This document shows, one piece after another, positions 7,800 through 15,763 of a DNA stretch of 53,689 nucleotides. The notes beneath the pieces are model-generated. The model saw only the letters and a list, made by a program, of their open reading frames with translations. It had not been told where the DNA came from and did not search any database. Position 1 is the stretch's first letter, and every line of letters begins with the position of its first letter. The DNA is from Candidatus Methylacidiphilales bacterium (GTDB lineage Bacteria > Pseudomonadota > Gammaproteobacteria > JASGCS01): the NCBI GenBank assembly GCA_030054035.1, contig JASGCS010000011.1:1-53689 (forward strand). Reading direction: 5' to 3'. The translations under genes and the position numbers were made by a program.

Positions 7800-9175
7800 A
7801 ATGTTTGCTTGGCATATTGTATATAGGTAGCTATCTCTTCATCTGTTCTTTTTTCTGTCGCAGCAACTAGCATTGTTTTTAATAGCATGGATTTACCAAC
7901 GATGTTAGATAAAGCAGAAGACACCATTGGATTAGGTAGCGTCCCTGCTAAGATACCTTTTTTTGCCATCGCCTGTAAGAATAGTTTTGCATTAACAGGT
8001 AGTGTGACAATAGTTTCATAGCCATAATTTTTCAGAGGTATTGAAACACCACGAATCGTCTTTAACTTGGTAAATAATTTTTTTGCTTGAAAATTACTTT
8101 TGCAAAAAGTAGCATGCAGGCCTTTTGATCCCATGAGTGCCATATAAATTGTTGATGCAGTTACTGCCAGACCTTGATTAGTACAAATGTTGGAAGTAGC
8201 TTTAGTTCGTCTAATATGTTGCTCTCGAGCTTGTAGGGCTAACACAAATCCCTCTTTCCCAGTAGAGTCTACAGTTTTACCAACAATTCTACCCGGCATT
8301 TGTCTAACTGCAGCCATACGACAACACAAAAAACCATAGCTTGGACCACCGGCGCAAAGTGGTATTCCAAGCGGTTGCCCATCTCCGCAAGCAAAATCAA
8401 CACCTTTAGTTCCCCATAATCCAGGAGGTTTTAAGCTAGCAAGTACCATTGGGTTGACGACCGCGATAACGGAACAATGGTATCGATCGGCAAGATCTAC
8501 AAGCGCATCCACATCATCAAAGACGCCGAAATAATTTGGAAAAGGTATTACGAGTGCGCAGTTGTTATTTTTTTGCAATTTTTTTTCTAATGAAACCTTA
8601 TCAATCATTGCAGAATTAGTGCATGGGATTTTAGTTATTGTAATATTCTGATTATAGGTAAGGGTAAGGCAAGTTTGAGTGTAGTGTGGATGTAATAGTT
8701 CTGGGATAAGTATGGTTCTTTTTTCCGGATTAATTCTAACTGCCATCAGAATTGCCTCACTTAACGCCGACGCCCCATCATAGAGTGACGCATTACTCAC
8801 TTCTAATCCGGTAAGCTCAGTCATCATTGTTTGAAATTCAAAAATTGTCTGCAAAGTGCCTTGACTTACCTCAGGCTGGTATGGTGTATAAGCAGAATAA
8901 AACTCCCCTCGGCTTGCAGTTTGCCAAACTGCGGCAGGGATAAAATGATCATAGTTACCAGAACCAATAAAATTAGTTGCTATATTATTTTTTTCTGCTA
9001 ACTGGTTCATGAGAATATATAGCTCTTGCTCAGAGATGCCTTCTGGAATGCGCACCGTAGATTGCGCTACCCGATGTTCTAATGGTATCTCATTAAAGAG
9101 CTCTTCAATAGAATTTACCCCAATTGCAGAAAGCATCTGAGTGATATCTGTTTTAGTGTGCGGAATAAATGGCAT
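7793..9175 (-). CDS. gcvPA: Glycine dehydrogenase (decarboxylating) subunit 1
   Basis: N-terminal half of the P-protein (460 residues), structural partner of the PLP-carrying subunit 2. It begins FIPHTKTDITQMLSAIGV, typical of GcvPA, and contains NFIGSGNYDHFIPA, YTPYQPEVSQGTLQTIFEFQ and SNICTNQGL, all family signatures. The ATG at 9175 shares one base with the gcvH stop (TAATG), consistent with translational reinitiation. It is part of the pepP-ubiH-ubiI-gcvT-gcvH-gcvPA-gcvPB operon. Confidence 0.95.
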   Translation of the reverse strand: MPFIPHTKTDITQMLSAIGVNSIEELFNEIPLEHRVAQSTVRIPEGISEQELYILMNQLAEKNNIATNFIGSGNYDHFIPAAVWQTASRGEFYSAYTPYQPEVSQGTLQTIFEFQTMMTELTGLEVSNASLYDGASALSEAILMAVRINPEKRTILIPELLHPHYTQTCLTLTYNQNITITKIPCTNSAMIDKVSLEKKLQKNNNCALVIPFPNYFGVFDDVDALVDLADRYHCSVIAVVNPMVLASLKPPGLWGTKGVDFACGDGQPLGIPLCAGGPSYGFLCCRMAAVRQMPGRIVGKTVDSTGKEGFVLALQAREQHIRRTKATSNICTNQGLAVTASTIYMALMGSKGLHATFCKSNFQAKKLFTKLKTIRGVSIPLKNYGYETIVTLPVNAKLFLQAMAKKGILAGTLPNPMVSSALSNIVGKSMLLKTMLVAATEKRTDEEIATYIQYAKQTLC

Positions 9176-9549
9176 TAGTTTTTAATATGATTTTGATAGC
9201 TAGCTTCATCCAGCAATAATTGTAATTCACTTTCTTGATCAAGTTTCATTTCAAAAATCCAACCTTGATCATAAGGAGAGGCATTTATTTTTTCAGGATT
9301 ATCAAGGAGTGATTCGTTGACAGCGACTATTGTCCCACTACATGGGGCGTAGATATCACTGGCGGCTTTAACTGACTCAATGACAACGCAATTTTGCGAG
9401 ATCTTGAAAGCGGAACCAACTGCAGGAATACCTACATAGACAACATCCCCTAAGCTATTCTGTGCAAAATCGCTAATACCAACTCGATAATTCCCATTTT
9501 CATTTTTTACAATCCATTCATGTGTTTTGGTGTACTTTCTTTGGCTCAT
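9175..9549 (-). CDS. gcvH: Glycine cleavage system H protein
   Basis: Lipoyl carrier that shuttles the aminomethyl group between P-, T- and L-proteins. The lipoylated lysine is K61 in VVIESVKAASDIYAP, and the start KYTKTHEWI is canonical. The frame extends to a TTG at 9555, but the ATG at 9549 has a good AGGAG six bases upstream and yields 124 residues, so I chose it. It follows gcvT by 13 bases. No lipoate or L-protein (lpd) gene is in the window. Confidence 0.96.
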   Translation of the reverse strand: MSQRKYTKTHEWIVKNENGNYRVGISDFAQNSLGDVVYVGIPAVGSAFKISQNCVVIESVKAASDIYAPCSGTIVAVNESLLDNPEKINASPYDQGWIFEMKLDQESELQLLLDEASYQNHIKN

Positions 9550-9562
9550 GTGCAACTCCTAG

Positions 9563-10624
9563 TTATTGTATTCTTTTATAAAATCTTGTTGAACAAACCG
9601 ATGCGGGGTATGAAACGCCTCTAACTTCTACCTTAAGTGTTTCTGAATCTGTTAATGCTTGTGGAACAAGAGCAAAAGCTACCGCACAATCTAGACTTGG
9701 GGCGTATCCTCCACTAGTAACAACACCTCCTTCCAGAATCTTTGCTCCATGACGAGCGATGTTTTGTTTTGAAAGCCGAAGACCAACTTGCTTTCGTAGC
9801 GTATCAGGGTTAGCTGCTAAAATAGCTTTTTTTCCTATAAAATTTCTGTCTCGCTTCATATCCACGGTCCAACGTAACCCACATTCAATCGGTAACACTG
9901 TCTCATCCATATCAGCACCATAGAGATTAAGTCCAGCTTCCAAGCGCAGACTATCTCTAGCAACTAGTCCACAAGGCACAACTCCAGCAGTAAAAAGTTT
10001 TTGCCAAATTCTTTGAGCATTCTTAGGCTCACAAACCAACTCAATTCCATCTTCTCCAGTATAGCCGGTACGCGCAATAAAACAATCAGAAAACATTTTT
10101 CCACTGAAGGAATTAAGCGCCTGAACCATTTTATACTCTGGAAATAATGTAACAAAAATAGTGATAGCATTTGGTCCTTGCACTGCTATCATGGCCCGTT
10201 CTGGAAAATCTTGAATATGTAATTGGTTGGTGTGATTTTTTATCCATTGCAAATCTTTTTCTGCACAACCGGCATTTAAAACTAGATAGTATTGGTTGGT
10301 ATTTTCAAAATAAGTAATTAAATCATCTATAACCCCACCATTTTCGGTCAACATGCAGCCATAACAAGCCTTTCCACTTACTTGTAACTTAAATACATCA
10401 TTTGCTAAAAGCAATTCAAGCTGAGAAAGTGCGTCATTTCCAGAAATGCTGACAAAACGCATATGAGAAATATCAAACATCCCGGCATTTTTTCGTACTG
10501 CGTAGTGTTCCTGTAACGCCGAACCATAATGCATTGGCATATCATAATTTGCAAAAGCGCCAAAATGAGCTTTTTGGTCCTTATGCCAACTATGGAGTGG
10601 TGTTTCTTTTAAAATCATTTTCAT
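9563..10624 (-). CDS. gcvT: Aminomethyltransferase (glycine cleavage T protein)
   Basis: Transfers the methylene group from lipoyl-GcvH to tetrahydrofolate and releases ammonia. Recognisable parts are the N terminus TPLHSWHKDQKAHFGAFANY, the folate-binding MFDISHM region, RTGYTGEDGIEL, and ARDSLRLEAGLNLYGADMD near residue 220. 353 residues is normal. It lies five bases after the ubiI-like gene. In many bacteria a glycine riboswitch precedes gcvT, but here there is no room for one. Confidence 0.95.
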   Translation of the reverse strand: MKMILKETPLHSWHKDQKAHFGAFANYDMPMHYGSALQEHYAVRKNAGMFDISHMRFVSISGNDALSQLELLLANDVFKLQVSGKACYGCMLTENGGVIDDLITYFENTNQYYLVLNAGCAEKDLQWIKNHTNQLHIQDFPERAMIAVQGPNAITIFVTLFPEYKMVQALNSFSGKMFSDCFIARTGYTGEDGIELVCEPKNAQRIWQKLFTAGVVPCGLVARDSLRLEAGLNLYGADMDETVLPIECGLRWTVDMKRDRNFIGKKAILAANPDTLRKQVGLRLSKQNIARHGAKILEGGVVTSGGYAPSLDCAVAFALVPQALTDSETLKVEVRGVSYPASVCSTRFYKRIQ

Positions 10625-10629
10625 GGTAT

Positions 10630-11730
10630 CTATTTTACCCTCTCAAATGATTTTAGAAGCTTGACTTCTCTCATACCAAGCGCATTGGTAAGAGAATTTT
10701 GCTCCAAAAGCGGCATCTTTTCTCCTAGTACAAACAGTGATTTTAGAGCAGAAGTAGGTAGTCCCAAAATCTTTGCAAATCCATGCACTGCTAAACTTCT
10801 CGGCCTGACTCTGGCAAAAAATAAATACTGGTAATTTTGAAAGGTTGCCAGATCTAATGTATTGTTAGATTTTGCCACAACATAGTCTAAATAAAATATT
10901 GAGCTAATGGCCTGATTTAACCCTTGTCCGGCAAGTGGGTGAATAGTATCGCAACTATCTCCAAGCACTATAACATTATCATGGACAGTTTTTTTTGCGA
11001 TTCTAAAAGTTACTTCTGGTATAGTTTCAACTTGAGTTACAGATTGTAGAGAAATTCTTTTGTTAAACAATTTTTCACAACTTGCTAGTAAGTCTTGAGA
11101 ACTATCCTTATTGCTGGAATAAATTAATGAGGCTTGGTTTTCACTAAATGGCAAAAGCCCAACGCTCTGATTACTATCAAATGATTGATATAGCCTTTGT
11201 TGTTTATGCTTTAATAAACTGACTTGAGCAGTAGTTATTTTCTGATGGTAAGGAATTTGATAATATGAAAAAAGAGGGCAGCTTTTTGCATTCGCCACTA
11301 GTACCATAGAATATTCTTTCATACAAGAATTTAATAGCTCAACAGAATCTTGTTTTTGCTCAATATCAATAATCTGAATATTACTTTTACTAATGGCCAC
11401 ATCTAACGCCATATCCAACACACCATGCGACACTAATCCACCTAACTGGGGTACACCGAGTGTGGTAGATAAAAATGTAATTGATAGATCAGAACCATCA
11501 ACCCAAGTTTCAATCGAAGAAAATTGCTCAGCATAATCAACCTCAACCTTACTGTGGGATAAAAAACATTGTGAAAAATAATTTAATGCGTAAAGTCGCT
11601 GGCTCTGTCCTACGCGAGAAGAATCTCTATATAGTGTTACTGATGCACCATACCTCGAAGTGATAATCGCACTCAATTTTGCCGTGAGGCCGCTACCAAT
11701 AATACAGATTTTATTTGAACGACTAACCAT
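10630..11730 (-). CDS. UbiI/UbiF-like ubiquinone-pathway FAD hydroxylase, divergent
   Basis: 366-residue flavoprotein in the slot occupied by ubiI (visC) downstream of ubiH in E. coli, so a C5-type hydroxylation of the ubiquinone ring is likely. The N-terminal FAD site reads IIGSGLTAK, with the third glycine of GxGxxG replaced. The second FAD motif VIVLGDSCDTIHPLAGQGLN is strong and UbiH/I/F-like. The middle DG motif is lost (VLVANAKSCPLF). It is shorter than E. coli UbiI (about 400) and overlaps the upstream ubiH gene by eight bases. Which ring position it acts on cannot be told, and family assignment rests on the second FAD motif plus synteny. Confidence 0.75.
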   Translation of the reverse strand: MVSRSNKICIIGSGLTAKLSAIITSRYGASVTLYRDSSRVGQSQRLYALNYFSQCFLSHSKVEVDYAEQFSSIETWVDGSDLSITFLSTTLGVPQLGGLVSHGVLDMALDVAISKSNIQIIDIEQKQDSVELLNSCMKEYSMVLVANAKSCPLFSYYQIPYHQKITTAQVSLLKHKQQRLYQSFDSNQSVGLLPFSENQASLIYSSNKDSSQDLLASCEKLFNKRISLQSVTQVETIPEVTFRIAKKTVHDNVIVLGDSCDTIHPLAGQGLNQAISSIFYLDYVVAKSNNTLDLATFQNYQYLFFARVRPRSLAVHGFAKILGLPTSALKSLFVLGEKMPLLEQNSLTNALGMREVKLLKSFERVK

Positions 11731-12772
11731 AGAGTGACACTAGGTATTTTCTCATTAAAAAAGAATTAGCGAGCATTACTGTTCCTAATTTCTTGACAAT
11801 CTGTCCTACTGTTGAATGGGTAATCAATAGTGAAATTAAAGAAATAAGAGGTTTTCGTTCTTGAAGTCGTTGCTGCATATAGGTATCAATATCGCGTCCA
11901 TGTTCTAATAACCAGTGACAATCTCTGATTGTGGCATTAAGGCCACTTGCACCAACTGGTGGTAAGGTTGCAAGGGCATTGCCAATTAATATCGCTGGAT
12001 ATTTTGGTGGAGAAGTGACCAAAAAACAGTTGATGGGAAAATGGTTTGGCATTGTTACTGGTTTAATCACATAATCAGATATCACCTCAAAAATCAAGTC
12101 ATTATTAATCGGAAAAAAAGAAACTGCTACGAGTTGCACCATGCCATTTCCACAGGGCACCAGTGCGATAGACACTTGCTTGCCCAGTAAAAGCATAGTT
12201 TGATCGCTTACTAAAGAATTGCTGTTATATTTACCAGTTGCGATATACCAATGTCCTAAATCTCTCGATTTCACACCGAGAGATGTTATTAAAGCTAGAT
12301 CCCCACCAGTCATTATTAATGAATCTGTCTGTATTTCACCATGCGGCGATTGTAATTTAAATTGTTTATTTTCATAGGCAATAGCGCTGACAGGACAAGC
12401 ATCAATAATTGATAGATTTTTTTTTCTACATAGTTCATGGAGCTCATGTAAGAATGAAGTGGCTGAAACTGAATATCCAATATCCCCACACACACTATCA
12501 TGGTTGCTAAATCTAATCGTGCGATAAAATCCAGGAATTTTTATGGTGACAAGTGAAAGTTTGATTGCATATTGAAGGGTAAGCCCCCATGATCGGAGCA
12601 ATGAAACACTGGTAGCAGATAACACCAATTGCCGATCAAGTGAATCATAAGAAAGTATTTTTTTAGATTCATAAATAGTTATTTTTTTATTCATTCTCGT
12701 TGAGATCGCATAAATTAAAGATGCAAATCCTGCACCAAGGATTGCCACATCAGTGTTAATGTTACTCGCCAT
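11723..12772 (-). CDS. ubiH: UbiH-like ubiquinone-pathway FAD hydroxylase, divergent
   Basis: 349-residue flavoprotein between pepP and the second hydroxylase, the exact position of ubiH in enterobacteria. The FAD site begins VAILGAGFASLIYA. The C-terminal FAD motif AILIGNALATLPPVGASGLN corresponds to the VGNAAQTLHPIAGQGFN of E. coli UbiH. The usual DG motif is replaced by IMTGGDLALITS. It is clearly shorter and more divergent than E. coli UbiH (about 390), like its neighbour. The one-base overlap with the pepP stop suggests translational coupling. Likely role: C6 hydroxylation of the ubiquinone precursor. Confidence 0.75.
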   Translation of the reverse strand: MASNINTDVAILGAGFASLIYAISTRMNKKITIYESKKILSYDSLDRQLVLSATSVSLLRSWGLTLQYAIKLSLVTIKIPGFYRTIRFSNHDSVCGDIGYSVSATSFLHELHELCRKKNLSIIDACPVSAIAYENKQFKLQSPHGEIQTDSLIMTGGDLALITSLGVKSRDLGHWYIATGKYNSNSLVSDQTMLLLGKQVSIALVPCGNGMVQLVAVSFFPINNDLIFEVISDYVIKPVTMPNHFPINCFLVTSPPKYPAILIGNALATLPPVGASGLNATIRDCHWLLEHGRDIDTYMQQRLQERKPLISLISLLITHSTVGQIVKKLGTVMLANSFLMRKYLVSLYG

Positions 12773-14037
12773 TAATCTCTAACACAGAGCGATTCAATCT
12801 CATCCACAGTGCGATAAGATCCTTTGCTAATTACGCATGGAGCGGTGTTTGTTATCGCAACATCATCTTCAATGCGAATTCCGATATTTTTAAACGCCAA
12901 AGGCACGCTAGGATGGTTTAAATATAAACCCGGCTCAACGGTAATAACCATACCCACTTCGAGCAGTCTTGGTTGATTGTCAATTTGATAATCCCCCGGA
13001 TCATGCACATCCATACCTAGCCAATGGCTTGTGCCATGCATGTAGTAATGCAGGTATAACTTTTTTTCTATTACCTCTTCAAAACTCACTCCAAGAATAC
13101 CTAAATCAATTAATCCATGGCAAAGCACTTCTACTGCTGCATGATGCACATCCGCAATGGTATGGGCAGTGGTGGCTTTTTCAATTGCGCTATTTTGCGC
13201 TGATAGAACTAATTCATATACCTGTCGCTGCGGTGTAGTAAACTTACCACTGACTGGAAAAACTCTAGTAATATCACTACTGTAATAATTGCTTTCGGCA
13301 CCCGCATCAATTAACACTAATTCACCATTTTTAATTTTATGATTATTATCATGATAATGAAGCACACAAGCGCGCTCACCTGATGCAACTATACTAGGAT
13401 ACGCTTCCTCCATCCCATGCGAGTAAAATTCTTGCAAAAGTAAAGCGTGGAGTTGGTACTCCCCCAGGCCATCTCTCGCTTTTTCCATACATGCCCTATG
13501 TCCAGCCAAGGCTACTCGCCCTGCTTGACTCATTGCTCTAAGTTCAGAAGTATGTTTAATTAGTCTCATTTCATTAACGAGAATCTCTAAGGGTGTCACT
13601 TCCACTGCGTTGTAAATCTGTTTGATAGTGCTGTGCAAATCTGCATTGCCTTGAAAATAGCAATATTTACAATCTTTAGTTTTTTCCTGTAGAACTTTTA
13701 CCAAGTCAGGTAATGCAAAGGCATGATCAAACCCATGCTGCTCTGCCTCAGCAATATTTATTTTTTCACCTTCCCAGCGCACTTTTTGCTCATTTCGTTG
13801 ATTAGCAAACAACCAGTAGTTTCTTTTTCCAGATTCATCGCAATAAAACACCGCCACAAAAGGTTCAGTTGATATTCCGGTTAGATAATAGACCGTACTA
13901 TGTGGTCTATAACGATAATTTGATCCGCCATTTCGTTCTACCAAATCTGATGAGCCAACAATAGCTATAGATCGAGGAATCATCTGATTAAATAGATTTT
14001 CCCGTCTTCTTCTAAAATACTTATTGTTCACAGCCAA
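12772..14037 (-). CDS. pepP: Xaa-Pro aminopeptidase
   Basis: Pita-bread metallopeptidase that removes N-terminal residues preceding proline. The creatinase-like N-terminal domain (YRYRPHSTVYYLTG) is followed by the catalytic domain with all five metal ligands in their usual motifs: LIDAGAE, SSDITRVFP, HGTSHWLGMDVHD, ITVEPGLYL and GIRIEDDV. The longest start is a TTG at 14037; a GTG at 14031 is equally plausible and better fits the nearby promoter. A TATAAT at 14047-14042 lies only four to ten bases upstream, so the message is probably leaderless or nearly so. It heads the pepP-ubiH-ubiI-gcv operon, the same order as E. coli. Confidence 0.95.
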   Translation of the reverse strand: MAVNNKYFRRRRENLFNQMIPRSIAIVGSSDLVERNGGSNYRYRPHSTVYYLTGISTEPFVAVFYCDESGKRNYWLFANQRNEQKVRWEGEKINIAEAEQHGFDHAFALPDLVKVLQEKTKDCKYCYFQGNADLHSTIKQIYNAVEVTPLEILVNEMRLIKHTSELRAMSQAGRVALAGHRACMEKARDGLGEYQLHALLLQEFYSHGMEEAYPSIVASGERACVLHYHDNNHKIKNGELVLIDAGAESNYYSSDITRVFPVSGKFTTPQRQVYELVLSAQNSAIEKATTAHTIADVHHAAVEVLCHGLIDLGILGVSFEEVIEKKLYLHYYMHGTSHWLGMDVHDPGDYQIDNQPRLLEVGMVITVEPGLYLNHPSVPLAFKNIGIRIEDDVAITNTAPCVISKGSYRTVDEIESLCVRD

Positions 14038-14058
14038 GTATATTATAATAAAACTACC
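14038..14058. promoter_or_regulatory. Divergent promoter pepP/lipoprotein with shared TATTATAATA
   Basis: The 21-base gap between two divergent genes is centred on TATTATAATA (14041-14050). This reads TATAAT forward at 14044-14049 and TATAAT in reverse at 14047-14042, so the two -10 elements overlap. Forward start codon is nine bases further on. -35 elements would lie inside the opposite gene and are weak (for example TTATTG at 14022-14027). Confidence 0.55.
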
Positions 14059-14568
14059 ATGAAAGCATATATCAACTATAAAACAACCTTAGCTATTTTT
14101 TTCACTTTATGTATTGGCGCAATAACACTATCAGCCTGCTCTCGATCTAATACTCAATCAAATAAATACGAATCAGAATATAAGGAATTGGATTTTGGAG
14201 TCATTAGCGAGACAAAATTTATAGCCATAGGTAAGCCAACAAGAAAATCTTCAGCGCGGGGAGCTGCCGCTACAGGTGCAATTCTTGGTTTCATAATTGG
14301 CTCAAGAAATAATGATGTGCTTGGAGCTGTCGCTGGAGGGCTAGCTGGTGCGTCAATTGGATCACTCATAGACAACAATACCATCGACTACAATTATTCA
14401 ACTAATAATGTTAACGGTCAGGAATTACTCATAACATTAGAAAATGGTAAGAAAATATTAGTGTTACAACGATTTCAACCGGGAAGTTCTCCATTCATTC
14501 CAGGTGACAAGATAAGAATTGAGCAAGATATAAAAAGAGGAACGGTTTTAATAACTAAAGTTAACTGA
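14059..14568 (+). CDS. Outer-membrane lipoprotein with glycine zipper (SlyB/17-kDa antigen type)
   Basis: 169-residue precursor with a signal peptide ending in lipobox LSAC (lipidated C27), so it is a lipoprotein. Residues about 68-101 (RGAAATGAILGFIIGSR..., GAVAGGLAGASIGSLI) form a glycine-zipper segment as in SlyB/Pcp and Rickettsia 17-kDa antigens, likely inserting in the outer membrane. The C-terminal third (ELLITLENGKKILVLQ...) resembles the beta-strand tail of SlyB. Its function is presumably envelope integrity. It stands alone on the forward strand, ends one base before the argJ stop, and is driven from the palindromic promoter shared with pepP. Confidence 0.8.
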   Translation: MKAYINYKTTLAIFFTLCIGAITLSACSRSNTQSNKYESEYKELDFGVISETKFIAIGKPTRKSSARGAAATGAILGFIIGSRNNDVLGAVAGGLAGASIGSLIDNNTIDYNYSTNNVNGQELLITLENGKKILVLQRFQPGSSPFIPGDKIRIEQDIKRGTVLITKVN

Positions 14569-14569
14569 A

Positions 14570-15763
14570 TTAAGTTCTATAATCAGCATTGATTCGAACA
14601 TACTCAGCGCTTAAGTCACAGGTTTGATAAGAGAATGATGCGTTTCCTTGATTAAGGTACACATCAATACAAATATCTCCTTGGGCTATTTTCTCTTTTA
14701 GAATATGTTCTTGATATTTTGTATCTCTTTCACCCCTAGAAAAACAAATGATAGAATTAACCGCAATAGAGACCTTGTCCATTTTAATTGACTGGTCAGC
14801 TTTACCTATGGCAGCCGCAATTCTACCCCAATTAGGATCTCTAGCATGCATTGCTGTTTTAACTAATGGTGAAAGCGCAATACTCTGAGCCACGAGTTCG
14901 GCTTGTCTATAATTTTTTGCTTTGTGTATTTTAATGGTAATGATGAGTGTAGCCCCTTCCCCATCTCTGACAATATCCATGGCAAGTGTGTTTAGATGAG
15001 TGGTAAGAATTGATTCAAGTTCCACTTGCTGTTTTTTAGTTGATATGGTAAGCGTTGGGTGTGGGATGGCCACACAAACAAAACTATCATTTGTTGAAGT
15101 GTCACCGTCAATAGTTATTCTATTAAAAGTATTTTTAATTGCATTTTTGAATATCTTTTTTAAGATTGGTAAACTACAATTTGCTTGCACCGAGATGCAT
15201 CCAAGTAAAGTTGCCATATTCGGATGTATCATTCCTGCGCCTTTCGCAAACGCTTGGATTAAGGTAGGATGACGATCTACAGTTTCATGCACAGAAAGAT
15301 GTTTTGGATAAGTATCAGTTGTCATAATTGCAGTAGCTGCCTGTTCTATTGATGCCTTGCCTAGCTTTGAAACAAGAGATGGAAGTTTGGGAAGAATTCG
15401 CTCAAGTGGCATTGACTCACCGATAACGCCAGTGGAGTACGGTAAAATTAAATGGGGGTGAATGCCAAGTAAAGTAGCCACTTCTGCACATATGGTAAAG
15501 CAATCTTCAATTCCTCGTTTACCAGTTGCAGCATTGGCGTTTCCTGAATTAAAGAGTAAGTACGCTGGGTGTTTATTTTTACTTAAATGCTGTTTTGCCA
15601 CAAGCACGGGCGCTGCCTTTAGGGCATTAGTCGTTAATACTTGACAAACAGTGCTTCCTTTTGGAATTTGAACCAGAAGCAAATCATCCTTAGTGAGATT
15701 AGCGATTTTTATATTTGCGTATTCAGTTGCAAACAATAATGTATCTATACTTTGCCGTGGCAT
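14570..15763 (-). CDS. argJ: Glutamate N-acetyltransferase / amino-acid acetyltransferase
   Basis: Bifunctional ornithine acetyltransferase of the cyclic arginine pathway. It self-cleaves at the ATL motif seen here in GMIHPNMATLLG, with the threonine becoming the nucleophile. Other signatures are GDTSTNDSF, RDPNWGRIAAAIGKA and the conserved C-terminal end YVRINADYRT. The length of 397 is normal. The start codon lies inside secA (19-base overlap), so argJ is co-transcribed with secA, an arrangement found in other gammaproteobacteria. Its stop is one base from that of the convergent lipoprotein gene. Confidence 0.95.
   Translation of the reverse strand: MPRQSIDTLLFATEYANIKIANLTKDDLLLVQIPKGSTVCQVLTTNALKAAPVLVAKQHLSKNKHPAYLLFNSGNANAATGKRGIEDCFTICAEVATLLGIHPHLILPYSTGVIGESMPLERILPKLPSLVSKLGKASIEQAATAIMTTDTYPKHLSVHETVDRHPTLIQAFAKGAGMIHPNMATLLGCISVQANCSLPILKKIFKNAIKNTFNRITIDGDTSTNDSFVCVAIPHPTLTISTKKQQVELESILTTHLNTLAMDIVRDGEGATLIITIKIHKAKNYRQAELVAQSIALSPLVKTAMHARDPNWGRIAAAIGKADQSIKMDKVSIAVNSIICFSRGERDTKYQEHILKEKIAQGDICIDVYLNQGNASFSYQTCDLSAEYVRINADYRT

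Noticed and set aside
10625-10640. Glycine riboswitch before gcvT
   Set aside because: Only five bases separate ubiI-like and gcvT; pepP at the operon head has almost no leader either.
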